In this document: positions 1 through 8,599 of the stretch, piece after piece | Numbering within the stretch: the first letter of the stretch is position 1 | How the letters are laid out: every line of letters starts with the position of its first letter | Source of the DNA: Yersinia hibernica | GTDB lineage: Bacteria > Pseudomonadota > Gammaproteobacteria > Enterobacterales > Enterobacteriaceae | Direction of reading: 5' to 3' | Assembly: GCF_004124235.1 (NCBI RefSeq) | Contig: NZ_CP032487.1 | Location: 2,914,001 to 2,978,000, forward strand | DNA length: 64,000 nt | The notes under the pieces: generated by a model | The model's database searches: none | What the model saw: the letters and a program-made list of their open reading frames with translations, nothing else | Told to the model about the DNA's origin: nothing | Translations under genes and position numbers: made by a program

Positions 1-377
1 TGGATCTGTGCCTGCACTTTGAGTTTGCTGTCTTTAATCAGCTTAACCAACTTCTTCGCCTGCGCACTTTCAATGCCTTGTTTTAGCTTGGCTTCTACAC
101 TGTAGGTTTTGCCACTGCGATCCATTTCTTCCGGGATCTCCAGTGCCGCCCCCTCAATACCGCGCTTACTCAGTTGAGCCCGCAAAATATCCAGCAGTTG
201 CTCGACCTGAAAATCAGACTCACTGGCAACTTTAATACTTTCGTTCTTTTCATTTAGCTCAAAACTCGCTGGAACATTACGGAAATCCCAACGGTTTGCC
301 AGATCACGAGTGGCGTTTTCCACTGCGTTACGCACTTCCTGCATATCAATTTCAGATACGATGTCGAAAGATGGCAT
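1..377 (-). CDS. yajQ: YajQ nucleotide-binding protein, C-terminus cut by window edge
   Basis: This is the N-terminal 125 codons of a YajQ (UPF0234) protein; the rest lies beyond the window. The reading starts [11 protein letters not shown] and contains the family segments NRWDFRN and [20 protein letters not shown]. Family members are small two-domain proteins of about 160 residues that bind nucleotides, and some homologues bind cyclic di-GMP; the role here is not shown by the sequence. The ATG is preceded by a GGAGGAGGG ribosome-binding site on the minus strand. It diverges from panE, as in related enterobacteria. Only the start is certain; whether the C-terminus is intact cannot be judged. 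Confidence 0.93.
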   Translation of the reverse strand, partial: MPSFDIVSEIDMQEVRNAVENATRDLANRWDFRNVPASFELNEKNESIKVASESDFQVEQLLDILRAQLSKRGIEGAALEIPEEMDRSGKTYSVEAKLKQGIESAQAKKLVKLIKDSKLKVQAQI

Positions 378-588
378 ATTCCCTCCTCCTGATAAGATGA
401 ATGGCAAGCATAATAACCGCTTTATCCCGGTAGACAAAGCCAAGCTGCTGACAATTAATCAACTTACATGCAGTTCTTGGTCAAGCCAGTGTACAGCTAA
501 CTCTGGGTTTAATGACCAAAAAGTCTATAATCAAAACATATCACTTAAATAAAAATAGTGTACTTCCGCCGACACCAAGGAGGTCTCA
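378..588. promoter_or_regulatory. Divergent yajQ/panE intergenic region with a TATAAT box toward panE
   Basis: These 211 bases separate the divergent yajQ and panE genes. A perfect TATAAT lies at 526-531 on the plus strand, about 60 bases before the panE start, but no good -35 hexamer sits 16-18 bases upstream of it. The panE start has a strong AGGAGG site at about 579-584. No convincing small gene is seen; the open frame at 310-552 begins inside yajQ and has no ribosome-binding site. Confidence 0.35.
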
Positions 589-1500
589 ATGAAAATTACT
601 GTGCTTGGTTGCGGAGCTCTCGGGCAGCTGTGGTTAGCTGCGTTATACCAGCAAGGCCACGATGTACAAGGCTGGCTTCGTGTGCCACAGCCCTTTTGTT
701 CAGTCAATGTCATTACGTTAAGCGGCGAGGCTTTCAATCAAAACCTCCCGACGAACGATCCAGAGCATTTATCCAAAAGTGAATTATTATTGGTTTGTTT
801 GAAGGCATGGCAAGTTTCCAGTGCAATCATCAGCTTACTGCCGATGCTTAACCCCGAATGTAAGATTTTACTGCTGCATAATGGGATGGGCACACAAGAA
901 GAATTGCCGCGAGATGACCATGTTTTCCTACACGGAGTCACCACTCATGCAGCACGCCGCGATGGCAACACAATCGTCCATGTCGCGAGCGGTATTACCC
1001 ATATTGGCCCAATGTCGCCTATTGCAACTGATATCAGCCACTTGGCGGATGTCTTGCATCAAGCCTTACCGGACGTAGCTTGGCACAATGATATCTCAGC
1101 GGCATGCTGGCAAAAATTGGCGGTAAACTGCGTGATTAATCCACTCACCGGCCTGTATAACTGCCGCAATGGTGATTTACAGCGCTATCCGCAACTGATT
1201 GAGAGTTTATGTGCTGAAGTCGCCAGTGTGATGGAGATGGAGGGCTATCATACTTCCACTGACAGCCTGCTCAGTTACGTAAATAATGTTATCCAGAGTA
1301 CTGCTGATAACATTTCATCACTCTTGCAGGATTTGCGCTGCCAACGGCACACCGAGATAGATTACATTACCGGTTATTTGCTGCGGCGTGCGCGCAGCCA
1401 CGGCATGACCTTGCCGGAGAATGCCCGGCTGTATGACTTAATTAAACGTAAGGAAAATGAGTATGAGCGTATCGGCGCTGGTCTGCCTGGCTCCTGGTAG
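589..1500 (+). CDS. panE: 2-dehydropantoate 2-reductase
   Basis: The 303-residue protein matches PanE (ApbA), the cytoplasmic NADPH-dependent ketopantoate reductase that makes pantoate for coenzyme A synthesis. The N-terminal Rossmann motif GCGALGQLW lies at residues 7-15, and the catalytic lysine of the family is K176 in [17 protein letters not shown]. The length equals that of E. coli PanE. The start was chosen because AGGAGG lies just upstream and the product begins directly with the nucleotide-binding strand MKITVLGCG. Its last codons overlap the start of yajL, so the two genes are probably translated in a coupled manner from one mRNA. Confidence 0.96.
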   Translation: MKITVLGCGALGQLWLAALYQQGHDVQGWLRVPQPFCSVNVITLSGEAFNQNLPTNDPEHLSKSELLLVCLKAWQVSSAIISLLPMLNPECKILLLHNGMGTQEELPRDDHVFLHGVTTHAARRDGNTIVHVASGITHIGPMSPIATDISHLADVLHQALPDVAWHNDISAACWQKLAVNCVINPLTGLYNCRNGDLQRYPQLIESLCAEVASVMEMEGYHTSTDSLLSYVNNVIQSTADNISSLLQDLRCQRHTEIDYITGYLLRRARSHGMTLPENARLYDLIKRKENEYERIGAGLPGSW

Positions 1501-2053
1501 TGAAGAAACCGAGGCCGTTACCACCATTGATATTCTGGTGCGCGCAGGAATCAATGTCACCACGGCCAGTGTCGCCAGTGACGGCGCATTGGACATTACG
1601 TGCTCACGCGGCGTCCGTTTACTGGCCGATGCCCGCCTGGTGGATGTGGCTGATCAAAAATTTGATGTGGTGGTGCTGCCCGGTGGGATTAAGGGGGCGG
1701 AATGCTTGCGTGACAGCCCATTGTTAGTCGCTACCGTCGAACAAACACATAAAGAGGGCCGCCTGGTCGCTGCGATTTGCGCCGCCCCCGCCTTAGTGCT
1801 TGAGCACCACAAATTGTTCCCGGTTGGCAACATGACCGGTTTCCCGGCATTAAAAGATAAAATCGATCCGGCAAAATGGATGGATCAGCGCGTTGTCTAC
1901 GACCGGCGAGTCAATTTAGTGACCAGCCAAGGGCCAGGGACATCCATTGATTTTGCACTGAAGATAGTTTTCTTGCTGCTCGGACGCGAAAAAGCGCAAG
2001 AGATTGCCTGGCAGTTAGTATTACCACCAGGAATTTATAACTATCGTGAATAA
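1463..2053 (+). CDS. yajL: YajL, DJ-1/PfpI-family protein
   Basis: This is the 196-residue YajL (ThiJ) protein of the DJ-1 superfamily, described in E. coli as protecting proteins against oxidative and carbonyl stress. The reactive nucleophile is C106 in AAICAAPAL, with the conserved E15 in PGSEETEA. Two in-frame ATG codons lie close together (1457 and 1463). The second gives the same N-terminus and length as E. coli YajL and better spacing (9 bases) from AAGGA, so it was chosen. The gene starts inside the end of panE, an overlap of 38 bases. A hairpin terminator follows. The in vivo role is still debated for the family, but the assignment is secure. Confidence 0.94.
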   Translation: MSVSALVCLAPGSEETEAVTTIDILVRAGINVTTASVASDGALDITCSRGVRLLADARLVDVADQKFDVVVLPGGIKGAECLRDSPLLVATVEQTHKEGRLVAAICAAPALVLEHHKLFPVGNMTGFPALKDKIDPAKWMDQRVVYDRRVNLVTSQGPGTSIDFALKIVFLLLGREKAQEIAWQLVLPPGIYNYRE

Positions 2054-2073
2054 CTGATGCTCACGAGAAAAGA

Positions 2074-2115
2074 GAACCGCCCCTTATCTGACTGAAAGTG
2101 GGCGGTTTTTCTTTT
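2074..2115 (+). terminator. Rho-independent terminator after panE-yajL
   Basis: AACCGCCC pairs with GGGCGGTT across a 17-base loop and is followed by TTTTTCTTTT. The hairpin ends the panE-yajL transcript and sits between the convergent yajL and pgtP genes. The arms are also A-rich on the other side, so it may work for pgtP too. Confidence 0.8.
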
Positions 2116-2123
2116 AGGCAAAA

Positions 2124-3506
2124 TCAGGCCAATGCTTCTTCACCGATTTGGGCCAGTTGGCTTTTGCGATCCCGCTCCAACTCCAACACGCCACGGTGTG
2201 ACAGGTAACAGAAGATAATGCAGCAGACTATTCCGCCCATCAGCAAATAGAAACCACCGTGCCAACCCACTCTATCCACCATGATTCCAAATAAGCTAGT
2301 GCCCAATGATGCCCCCAGAATATAACTCATAAAGCCCCGTAAACCGACAGCCGAACCGACAGCAAAGCTCGGGACAATTTCCATGGTTTGAACTGAGGCC
2401 AGGAACTGCGGTACATAAATCAAACACCCGACGATAGCAGCAAAGAACGTCACCATCAGTAAGGAATCACATTGCCAATAACCAATCAGACAAATGAATA
2501 TCATCACCATACAAATCATTGCCAGAGGCATACGACGGCCACGGAAAAACTTATCTGATAGCCAACCGGCCAATAGTGTCGAGGGTATGGCCGCCCATTC
2601 AAAGAACAAGAATGCGACGCTCATTTCACCTTTGGTAAAATGCTTCTCCGTCAGCAAATAAATAGGCAGCCAGCTGATCATGCCAAAACGCACCATATAA
2701 ACAAACACATCCACAAATGAGACATACCAGGCATGCTTATTTTTCAATACGTAAGTACAGAAAATCTGGAATGCGGACATATTCTCAGGGGCTTGCTGCC
2801 CCGCTTTTATCGGCTCGACGGCCAAATCCTCAGGTATGATTTTTTGTAATGGAGGTAAGCCTTCACTTACCGGCGAGCCCTTACCCAGCAGTAAAATCAG
2901 TGACCCAAAAACCACTGCCACTCCAGCCGGCACGATATAGCTGGCCGTTTGCCAGTGCTCAGTTCCTAAAATGGCAAATGCCCCCCCGACGATTGGGGCA
3001 ACAATACCGCCCCCCACATTATGAGAGATATTCCAAATCGCACCAACCCGCCCGCGTTCACGGCGCGGGAACCAATTGGCGATAGTAATAAAGGAGGGGC
3101 CAACCCCCATGCCTTGGAAGAAGCCGTTAAAAATAACTAATACTGCAAACAACCAAAACGCGCCACTGAAACCCAGCCCAATATTAACCAAAGCACAAAG
3201 TAATAACCCGACGGCCATATACACTTTGGGATTAGCTTTATCTGCCAGGCTACTCATAATACCTTTGCTGATACCATAGGCAATTAACATGCAACTACTC
3301 AATAAACCTATTTCCGTAGCACTAAGATGTAATTGCTCTTTCAAATAAGGTGTTGAGAGTGTGAAGTTATTTCTCACAATATAGTAAGAAAGATAACCAA
3401 TAAATATACTGAACAGCGCTTGAACTCGATAGCGATTATATGTAGCGATCACTTTATCATCAGGAACTTTATGTGTTGCGACTTTAGGCTTCATAAATGA
3501 GAGCAT
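2124..3506 (-). CDS. pgtP: Phosphoglycerate transporter PgtP
   Basis: The 460-residue product is a major facilitator superfamily transporter of the organophosphate:phosphate antiporter group (GlpT, UhpT, UhpC, PgtP). It carries the family features YNRYRVQALFSIFIGYLSYY in the first helix, the loop NWFPRRERGRVGAIWNISHN, and about twelve hydrophobic segments. The PgtP assignment over GlpT or UhpT rests on the divergent pgtC-pgtB-pgtA genes, the known Salmonella arrangement for uptake of 2- and 3-phosphoglycerate and phosphoenolpyruvate. It lies in the inner membrane and exchanges substrate for phosphate. Expression is expected to depend on PgtA. It converges on yajL across the 2074-2115 terminator. 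Confidence 0.9.
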   Translation of the reverse strand: MLSFMKPKVATHKVPDDKVIATYNRYRVQALFSIFIGYLSYYIVRNNFTLSTPYLKEQLHLSATEIGLLSSCMLIAYGISKGIMSSLADKANPKVYMAVGLLLCALVNIGLGFSGAFWLFAVLVIFNGFFQGMGVGPSFITIANWFPRRERGRVGAIWNISHNVGGGIVAPIVGGAFAILGTEHWQTASYIVPAGVAVVFGSLILLLGKGSPVSEGLPPLQKIIPEDLAVEPIKAGQQAPENMSAFQIFCTYVLKNKHAWYVSFVDVFVYMVRFGMISWLPIYLLTEKHFTKGEMSVAFLFFEWAAIPSTLLAGWLSDKFFRGRRMPLAMICMVMIFICLIGYWQCDSLLMVTFFAAIVGCLIYVPQFLASVQTMEIVPSFAVGSAVGLRGFMSYILGASLGTSLFGIMVDRVGWHGGFYLLMGGIVCCIIFCYLSHRGVLELERDRKSQLAQIGEEALA

Positions 3507-3903
3507 AGTTCACCTTACCAATTTATTATTACATTCATTTTTAGAAAAATAGAAACCCTGGCATTGAGGCCAATAATTCTTTTTTTGGTAATAGCACCAA
3601 CCGAATAAACAGATGACAGCGCAGACACAAAACAGTTGATATTGCTGGGCCCACTACGTCATTATGTTACCTGACCAGCATGCAATGATGCCCCTATGGA
3701 TGCAACAGTGTTAATATGTTTCAATATCGACACAATCGGCAGAAATTTATGAGTCAAAATTAACTCATTTATCATTATTGTTATTTTATTTATCTGAAAA
3801 AGATAAAAATGGGACAAATAAGAACAATATCGGCCGAGAAAATATAACGTTTATTTATTGTTTTTTTGATATTAGTCACACATTAGCAGAGGAAATAAAA
3901 TAT
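3507..3903. promoter_or_regulatory. Divergent pgtP/pgtC regulatory region
   Basis: About 400 AT-rich bases separate pgtP from pgtC and must hold both promoters and the PgtA targets. A 6-bp inverted repeat, ATGAGT and ACTCAT around an 8-base spacer, lies at 3749-3768. TGGC and GCCA flank 6 bases near 3560. No standard sigma-54 promoter was recognised. An open frame runs upstream of pgtC from 3778, but it has no ribosome-binding site and encodes no signal peptide, so it is read as leader sequence. Confidence 0.5.
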
Positions 3904-5154
3904 ATGCGCGCATTAACCACATTACTGCTGAGTATAATCTTTGTCAGCGGATTGGCTCGTGCAGCTATAGCAAATGAGTTGGTTATCGCGACGACATTCT
4001 CCCCGGAAGCCACCGCACATATTATTTCCCAATGGCAAAAACAGCCGCAATCTATTGCTGTCCGCACCCTTAACCGCACCAGTTCTTCACTTGAGCGGCT
4101 GTTGGATACCCCGATGGGGGAAAGTATCGACCTGATTCTGACCTCATCGCCCATGCTGATGCAGCATTTACAAGATCACCAACAGTTAATGGCCCTGCCG
4201 CCATTGCCGCAGCAAACCCAACCACAATTAGTGCCCGAGTCTATCCGCAGCTCCACCGTGGCCGTGGCGATTTCAGGTTATGGCATTTTAGCCAATAGCA
4301 CCCGGCTAAAAGAAAAACACCTTCCGACCCCCACCACATGGGAAGGGCTGAAAGATGCCCGCTATCAGGGGATGATTTTGATGAGCAGCCCCTCGCGCTC
4401 CGATACCAATCACTTGATGATAGAAACCTTACTGCAAGAGCGCGGTTGGGAACATGGCTGGGCAACCTTGCTGGAGATTTCGGGCAATCTGGCGACGATT
4501 TCATCCCGCAGTTTTGGGGTATCCAATAAAATCAAAACCGGGCTAGGGATCGCCGGGCCGATTATTGATAACTACGCCACATTGCTGCTAAAAGACCCTC
4601 AACTCACTTTCAGTTACTTCCCGCAAAGTGGCGCTTCACCGACATTTATTGCGATAACCAAAAACAGCGCGCACCAAGCTGATGCCACGCGCTTTATTCA
4701 TTTCTTATTAAGTGACACTGGGCAACAAGCACTGTCTGACACCGCCACCGGTAAATATCCAGTTTTTCCACTGCCAGAAAGCGACCCTCGCGCCAAGCAA
4801 CAGCAACGTTTGCTACAGCAAACCCCGCTAGATTACCGGCAAATTCTGCTGCGCCAGCAATTGGTGCAACAGCTTTTCGATACCGCGATAAGCTTCCGTC
4901 TGCATCAATTACAAGATGCCTGGAAAGCATTACACAATGCCGAAACCCGCTTAAAGCGGCCTCTGCCTGAAATCCGCGCATTACTGACCGCCATCCCCGT
5001 GTCAGCCCGTCAGGCCAGTGACAGCAATTATCTGGCCTTGTTTAATCAGCCGAAAAATGCCGATAATTCGCAGGAAACAGAACTAATGGCGTGGCAGCAA
5101 TTCTTTCAGCAGCAACAATATTTGGCGATCCAGCAATTGGAATCACTCAAATGA
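3904..5154 (+). CDS. pgtC: Periplasmic phosphoglycerate-sensing protein PgtC
   Basis: The product (416 residues from this start) begins with a signal peptide, MRALTTLLLSIIFVSGLARA, followed by an extracellular-solute-binding-protein fold (NELVIATTFSPEA onward). In Salmonella PgtC acts with PgtB as the periplasmic arm of phosphoglycerate sensing. The start at 3904 was preferred over an in-frame upstream codon at 3778. It places the signal peptide at the N-terminus, has GAGG about 11 bases upstream, and gives a length close to the Salmonella protein. Its stop overlaps the pgtB start as ATGA, so the two are translationally coupled. The ligand is inferred from context, not from visible binding residues. 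Confidence 0.88.
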   Translation: MRALTTLLLSIIFVSGLARAAIANELVIATTFSPEATAHIISQWQKQPQSIAVRTLNRTSSSLERLLDTPMGESIDLILTSSPMLMQHLQDHQQLMALPPLPQQTQPQLVPESIRSSTVAVAISGYGILANSTRLKEKHLPTPTTWEGLKDARYQGMILMSSPSRSDTNHLMIETLLQERGWEHGWATLLEISGNLATISSRSFGVSNKIKTGLGIAGPIIDNYATLLLKDPQLTFSYFPQSGASPTFIAITKNSAHQADATRFIHFLLSDTGQQALSDTATGKYPVFPLPESDPRAKQQQRLLQQTPLDYRQILLRQQLVQQLFDTAISFRLHQLQDAWKALHNAETRLKRPLPEIRALLTAIPVSARQASDSNYLALFNQPKNADNSQETELMAWQQFFQQQQYLAIQQLESLK

Positions 5155-7133
5155 ATCGTTTATGGCAACAAATCACCATCAGCTCTCTCTTGCGCTGGGC
5201 ATTTGCCTTTGGTGCGGTTCTGACCCTGTTTGTCAGCGCCGTCAGCCTCTATTCGTGGAATGAGCAAAGCCAGCAAATCCGTTACGCGCTAAATGAGTAT
5301 TTCCCAAAGATTCAGGCATCTTTTCAGTTAGAAGAAGATCTCAATGCACTTATTCAAGAGTTGAATGAATTCCAACATGCGCCGAACACCAGCGCCCGCA
5401 TTCAGATGCGCGACCAAATTTCACATCGTCTAGATAAGATTGAACAAGCTAGCCGCAGCCTAACCCCTGATAATCAGCAGCCACTGGCGATTACACTCAA
5501 CCATAGCCGTGAACTCCTGTTGCAGTTAGACAGCGCACTTTACAGCAATTTTTTGGCGAAAGAGAAAGTGGCGGAAATTGCCGCGCGGATTAACTGGTTG
5601 CACGATGATTTTAATAATGAGCTAACTTCTCTTTCGCAAGATATTAGCTGGCAGCAAGGTTCGCTAATTGATCAATTAACGCAAAAAACCAGCATCGACA
5701 AAAACCGACAACTGCAAACCACACTGCGCAATGTGCAAGATGAGCTGCAGCTGGTCTATGCACTGGCGCATATTGAAACACAAATCGTCGATGACCTGCG
5801 CGAACAACTGACCAATACGAATATTGATAGCCTGAATAACCACATTCGTTATCTTAGTTATCTTAAGCAAACTGCTGAGTCCAATATGCAATCACTGGCT
5901 AAACACCCCAGCACTATCACATTGCGCCAAACCATTGATGAGCTACTCAATCTGGGGATTGCCGACAAGAAAATGCCGGCAATTTTGCAAGAGCGCGCGG
6001 CGGCTCAGGCAAGTCTTGAGCACACCATTGCCGCGAAAGAACAGACACTCAGCCACTTTCGAACTCAGATAGAAAACCAGTTAGGGAGCAGCCATCAAGA
6101 GCTGCAAACATTTAATCAGCGGCTGGGGCATATCATGAGCATTAGCGGCTTGTTGATTGCCATTGCCACCCTGCTGGCATTGCTATTTGCCTTTATTCTT
6201 AATCATTTCTATATCCGCTCACGTCTGATCAAACGCTTCACTCTGCTGAATCAATCTGTCGCTCGCTTAGGGTGCGGTGAATTAAACACCACCATTCCGG
6301 TCTATGGCGGTGATGAACTCGGGCGCATTGCGGGCTTGCTGCGGCGCACTATCAGCCAGATAAATCAGCAAAAAAATCAGTTAACACAAGAGATTAGTGA
6401 GCGGATGGTGATTGAGAATAACCTGCGCACCGCGCAAGATGAGCTGATTCAGGCGGCTAAACTGGCGGTAGTGGGGCAAACCATGACCACCTTAGCCCAT
6501 GAAATCAATCAGCCACTGAATGCATTATCACTTTATATTTTCAGTAGTGAGCGCGCACTACACAAAGGGGATAATCAAACGCTGGCGGGTAATCTTGCTA
6601 AGATGCGGGGGTTAAACCTAAGAATTGTAAATATTATCAATCAATTACGGCAATTTTCACGGCGCAGTGATGCCAACCAACAGCAACAACCTATTGACCT
6701 CAACCGCAGCCTGAATGATGCATGGGAGTTACTCGCCTTGCGCCATCGGCCATTAAATGCCCGCCTTATTGCGCCGGATAATATTCCCGCTGTTTATGGT
6801 GACGAAATTCGTATTCAGCAGGTGCTGGTTAATTTGCTGACAAACGCCTTGGAAGCCAGTCCACAAGTGGCGCCAGAGATTACCGTCAGCTTAGATAAAC
6901 AGCCCAACCACCTACTCATGATGATAAGTGACAATGGCCAAGGCTGGCCCCTCGCATTGGCCGACCGCTTGCTCCAACCTTTTACCACCAGCAAGGAGGT
7001 CGGGCTTGGCATCGGGTTATCTATTAGCCAGTCCATTATGGAACAGTGCCGCGGAGAACTGCGGCTGGCCTCGACTTTAGATTGTCACGCCATGGTAATT
7101 CTGCAATTTAGGAGCCTCGACCATGTCAAATGA
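5151..7133 (+). CDS. pgtB: Sensor histidine kinase PgtB
   Basis: This 660-residue membrane histidine kinase senses phosphoglycerates together with PgtC. A first membrane helix lies at about residues 13-35, then a long helical periplasmic region, then a second helix at about 330-355 (SGLLIAIATLLALLFAF). A HAMP linker follows. The dimerisation H-box LAHEINQPLNAL has the phosphoryl histidine at H450, and the kinase domain shows the N-box LLTNALEASP, DNGQGW and a G-box GLGIGLSIS. The start is the ATG of the ATGA overlap with pgtC; an upstream in-frame ATG at 5091 lies inside pgtC. It overlaps pgtA by 11 bases. Confidence 0.9.
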   Translation: MNRLWQQITISSLLRWAFAFGAVLTLFVSAVSLYSWNEQSQQIRYALNEYFPKIQASFQLEEDLNALIQELNEFQHAPNTSARIQMRDQISHRLDKIEQASRSLTPDNQQPLAITLNHSRELLLQLDSALYSNFLAKEKVAEIAARINWLHDDFNNELTSLSQDISWQQGSLIDQLTQKTSIDKNRQLQTTLRNVQDELQLVYALAHIETQIVDDLREQLTNTNIDSLNNHIRYLSYLKQTAESNMQSLAKHPSTITLRQTIDELLNLGIADKKMPAILQERAAAQASLEHTIAAKEQTLSHFRTQIENQLGSSHQELQTFNQRLGHIMSISGLLIAIATLLALLFAFILNHFYIRSRLIKRFTLLNQSVARLGCGELNTTIPVYGGDELGRIAGLLRRTISQINQQKNQLTQEISERMVIENNLRTAQDELIQAAKLAVVGQTMTTLAHEINQPLNALSLYIFSSERALHKGDNQTLAGNLAKMRGLNLRIVNIINQLRQFSRRSDANQQQQPIDLNRSLNDAWELLALRHRPLNARLIAPDNIPAVYGDEIRIQQVLVNLLTNALEASPQVAPEITVSLDKQPNHLLMMISDNGQGWPLALADRLLQPFTTSKEVGLGIGLSISQSIMEQCRGELRLASTLDCHAMVILQFRSLDHVK

Positions 7134-8391
7134 GAAACAATCCCCCTTAACCCATCAACAGCAGATTTTACTGATTGATGATGATCTTGATGTACTGGAA
7201 GCTTATCAACAAATTCTGACGCAAGAGGGATATCAGGTCTATTCCTGTAGCTCGCCACTGGCCGCCGCAGAAATGATCCCAACTGACTGGCGCGGCATGG
7301 TTATCAGTGATGTTTGTATGCCGGGATTATCCGGAATGGCCCTGCTGGAAATATTGCTCGAGCAAGATAGCCACCTGCCTATTTTACTGATAACCGGCCA
7401 TGGCGATGTTCCCATGGCGGTCGAAGCGGTTAAAAAAGGCGCATATGACTTTCTAGAAAAACCGGTTAATCCGGAAAAGTTGCTCCTCAGTGTTAATCAA
7501 GCCCTGGCCGACCGCCATGCCCTGATAACCCGGCGTTGCTGGCAGCGCGAGCAGCTAAGTGAGCACTTACTGGGTAGCAGTGGTTGGGTTCGCCAGTTAC
7601 GCGAAAATCTACAGATGTTGGCCGATGTGGATGTGCCAGTGTTCTTATATGGCGAACTCGGGACGGGCCGCACTCTGGCTGCCCGCCATCTGCATCAGTT
7701 AAGCCAGCGCAGGGATAAGCCGCTGGTGATAGCGGACCCCGCCAGTGAAGTGGCTATGCCACTGGAGAATTGGATAACCCAAGCATGCGGTGGCACCTTA
7801 GTGATTAAAAACATTGAGTTACTGAGCCAGCAGCAGCAGCGCCTACTGGCCCAACAGCAAAGCCCGGATGATTGCCACTTTCGTCTCATTGCGTTAAGCC
7901 ATACCCCTGCCACTCAGTTGGCCGCACAGCAACAATTAGTGCCGGAACTCTATTATCGTTTCTCTCTAAGCCATATTGAATGCCTGCCACTGGCACGACG
8001 CCCCGGTGATATCGAAGTGTTATTCCGCCATTACCTGGAGAATGCCTGCATCCGGCTGAATCGCCAGCGCCCGCAACTGAGCGAGGCTTTTGTGAAAAGT
8101 TTGTGCCGCCGCCCGTGGCCGGGGAATATTCGCGAACTCCTGAATGCCGCAGAATTATTTGCCGTCGGGGTCATGCCATTGGCGGATACTACTGGGGAAT
8201 TGGCGAATGACACTGAGAGCACCCCGCTTGATGAGCGCATCGAACAATATGAGTGCCGGATTATTAATGAGGCGCTGAATATCCATCAAGGGCGGATTAA
8301 TGATGTTGCGGAGTATTTGCAGGTGCCGCGTAAGAAACTCTATTTGCGGATGAAAAAATACGGCATCGATAAAAAAGATTATCGCTACTAG
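7123..8391 (+). CDS. pgtA: Response regulator PgtA
   Basis: The 422-residue protein has a receiver domain at its N-terminus with the acidic pair in LLIDDDLDV, phosphoacceptor D63 in ISDVCMPG and the lysine of LEKPVNP. A central NtrC-like AAA+ region and a C-terminal Fis-type helix-turn-helix ending DVAEYLQVPRKKLYLRMKKYG follow. The central domain keeps a Walker-A-like GELGTGRT and RPWPGNIREL. It lacks the GAFTGA loop needed to contact sigma-54: CGGTLVIKN follows after a shortened stretch. It probably controls pgtP without the usual sigma-54 remodelling. The start overlaps the end of pgtB, so pgtC, pgtB and pgtA form one operon. Confidence 0.88.
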   Translation: MSNEKQSPLTHQQQILLIDDDLDVLEAYQQILTQEGYQVYSCSSPLAAAEMIPTDWRGMVISDVCMPGLSGMALLEILLEQDSHLPILLITGHGDVPMAVEAVKKGAYDFLEKPVNPEKLLLSVNQALADRHALITRRCWQREQLSEHLLGSSGWVRQLRENLQMLADVDVPVFLYGELGTGRTLAARHLHQLSQRRDKPLVIADPASEVAMPLENWITQACGGTLVIKNIELLSQQQQRLLAQQQSPDDCHFRLIALSHTPATQLAAQQQLVPELYYRFSLSHIECLPLARRPGDIEVLFRHYLENACIRLNRQRPQLSEAFVKSLCRRPWPGNIRELLNAAELFAVGVMPLADTTGELANDTESTPLDERIEQYECRIINEALNIHQGRINDVAEYLQVPRKKLYLRMKKYGIDKKDYRY

Positions 8392-8416
8392 CGGCTGATG
8401 ATCAGTGGACAAAGAG

Positions 8417-8458
8417 GCACTGCGCCAGCCCAGAGTGGCAAAGCGCAGTAGCCGCTAA
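8417..8458 (+). repeat. 42-bp direct repeat, copy 1
   Basis: The 42 bases starting GCACTGCGCC and ending GTAGCCGCTAA are identical to 8551-8592. Within each copy, ACTGCGC and GCGCAGT form a 7-bp inverted repeat, so each copy can fold as a hairpin. This copy begins 25 bases after the pgtA stop. Confidence 0.9.
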
Positions 8459-8550
8459 ACTTAGCCCGACAAGGCGTCGCGAGCAAAGTCAATCTGGGTG
8501 CGCCCAGCGCGCAGCCAACGGAGCGTACACGGAGTACGTGACGGCGGCGA
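8459..8550. repeat. GC-rich ERIC-like spacer between the 42-bp repeats
   Basis: This 92-base spacer contains GCGCAGCCAAC, CGTAC/GTACG arms and GTGACGGCGGCGAGC. The last part resembles the GTGACTGGGGTGAGC end of enterobacterial ERIC elements, with changes in both palindromic arms that keep them paired. It looks like a member of an ERIC-related intergenic family. The family assignment is from memory of ERIC sequences, not from alignment. Confidence 0.5.
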
Positions 8551-8592
8551 GCACTGCGCCAGCCCAGAGTGGCAAAGCGCAGTAGCCGCTAA
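8551..8592 (+). repeat. 42-bp direct repeat, copy 2
   Basis: This is the second perfect copy of the 42-bp sequence at 8417-8458. It ends 7 bases before the thiI stop codon, so it lies in the 3' flank of both convergent genes, pgtA and thiI. Confidence 0.9.
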
Positions 8593-8599
8593 CGATAAT

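Noticed and set aside
310..552. 80-codon plus-strand frame overlapping yajQ start
   Set aside because: It begins inside yajQ on the other strand, has no ribosome-binding site and resembles nothing known.
3778..3903. Upstream extension of pgtC
   Set aside because: It would bury the signal peptide and has no ribosome-binding site; the ATG at 3904 fits the family.
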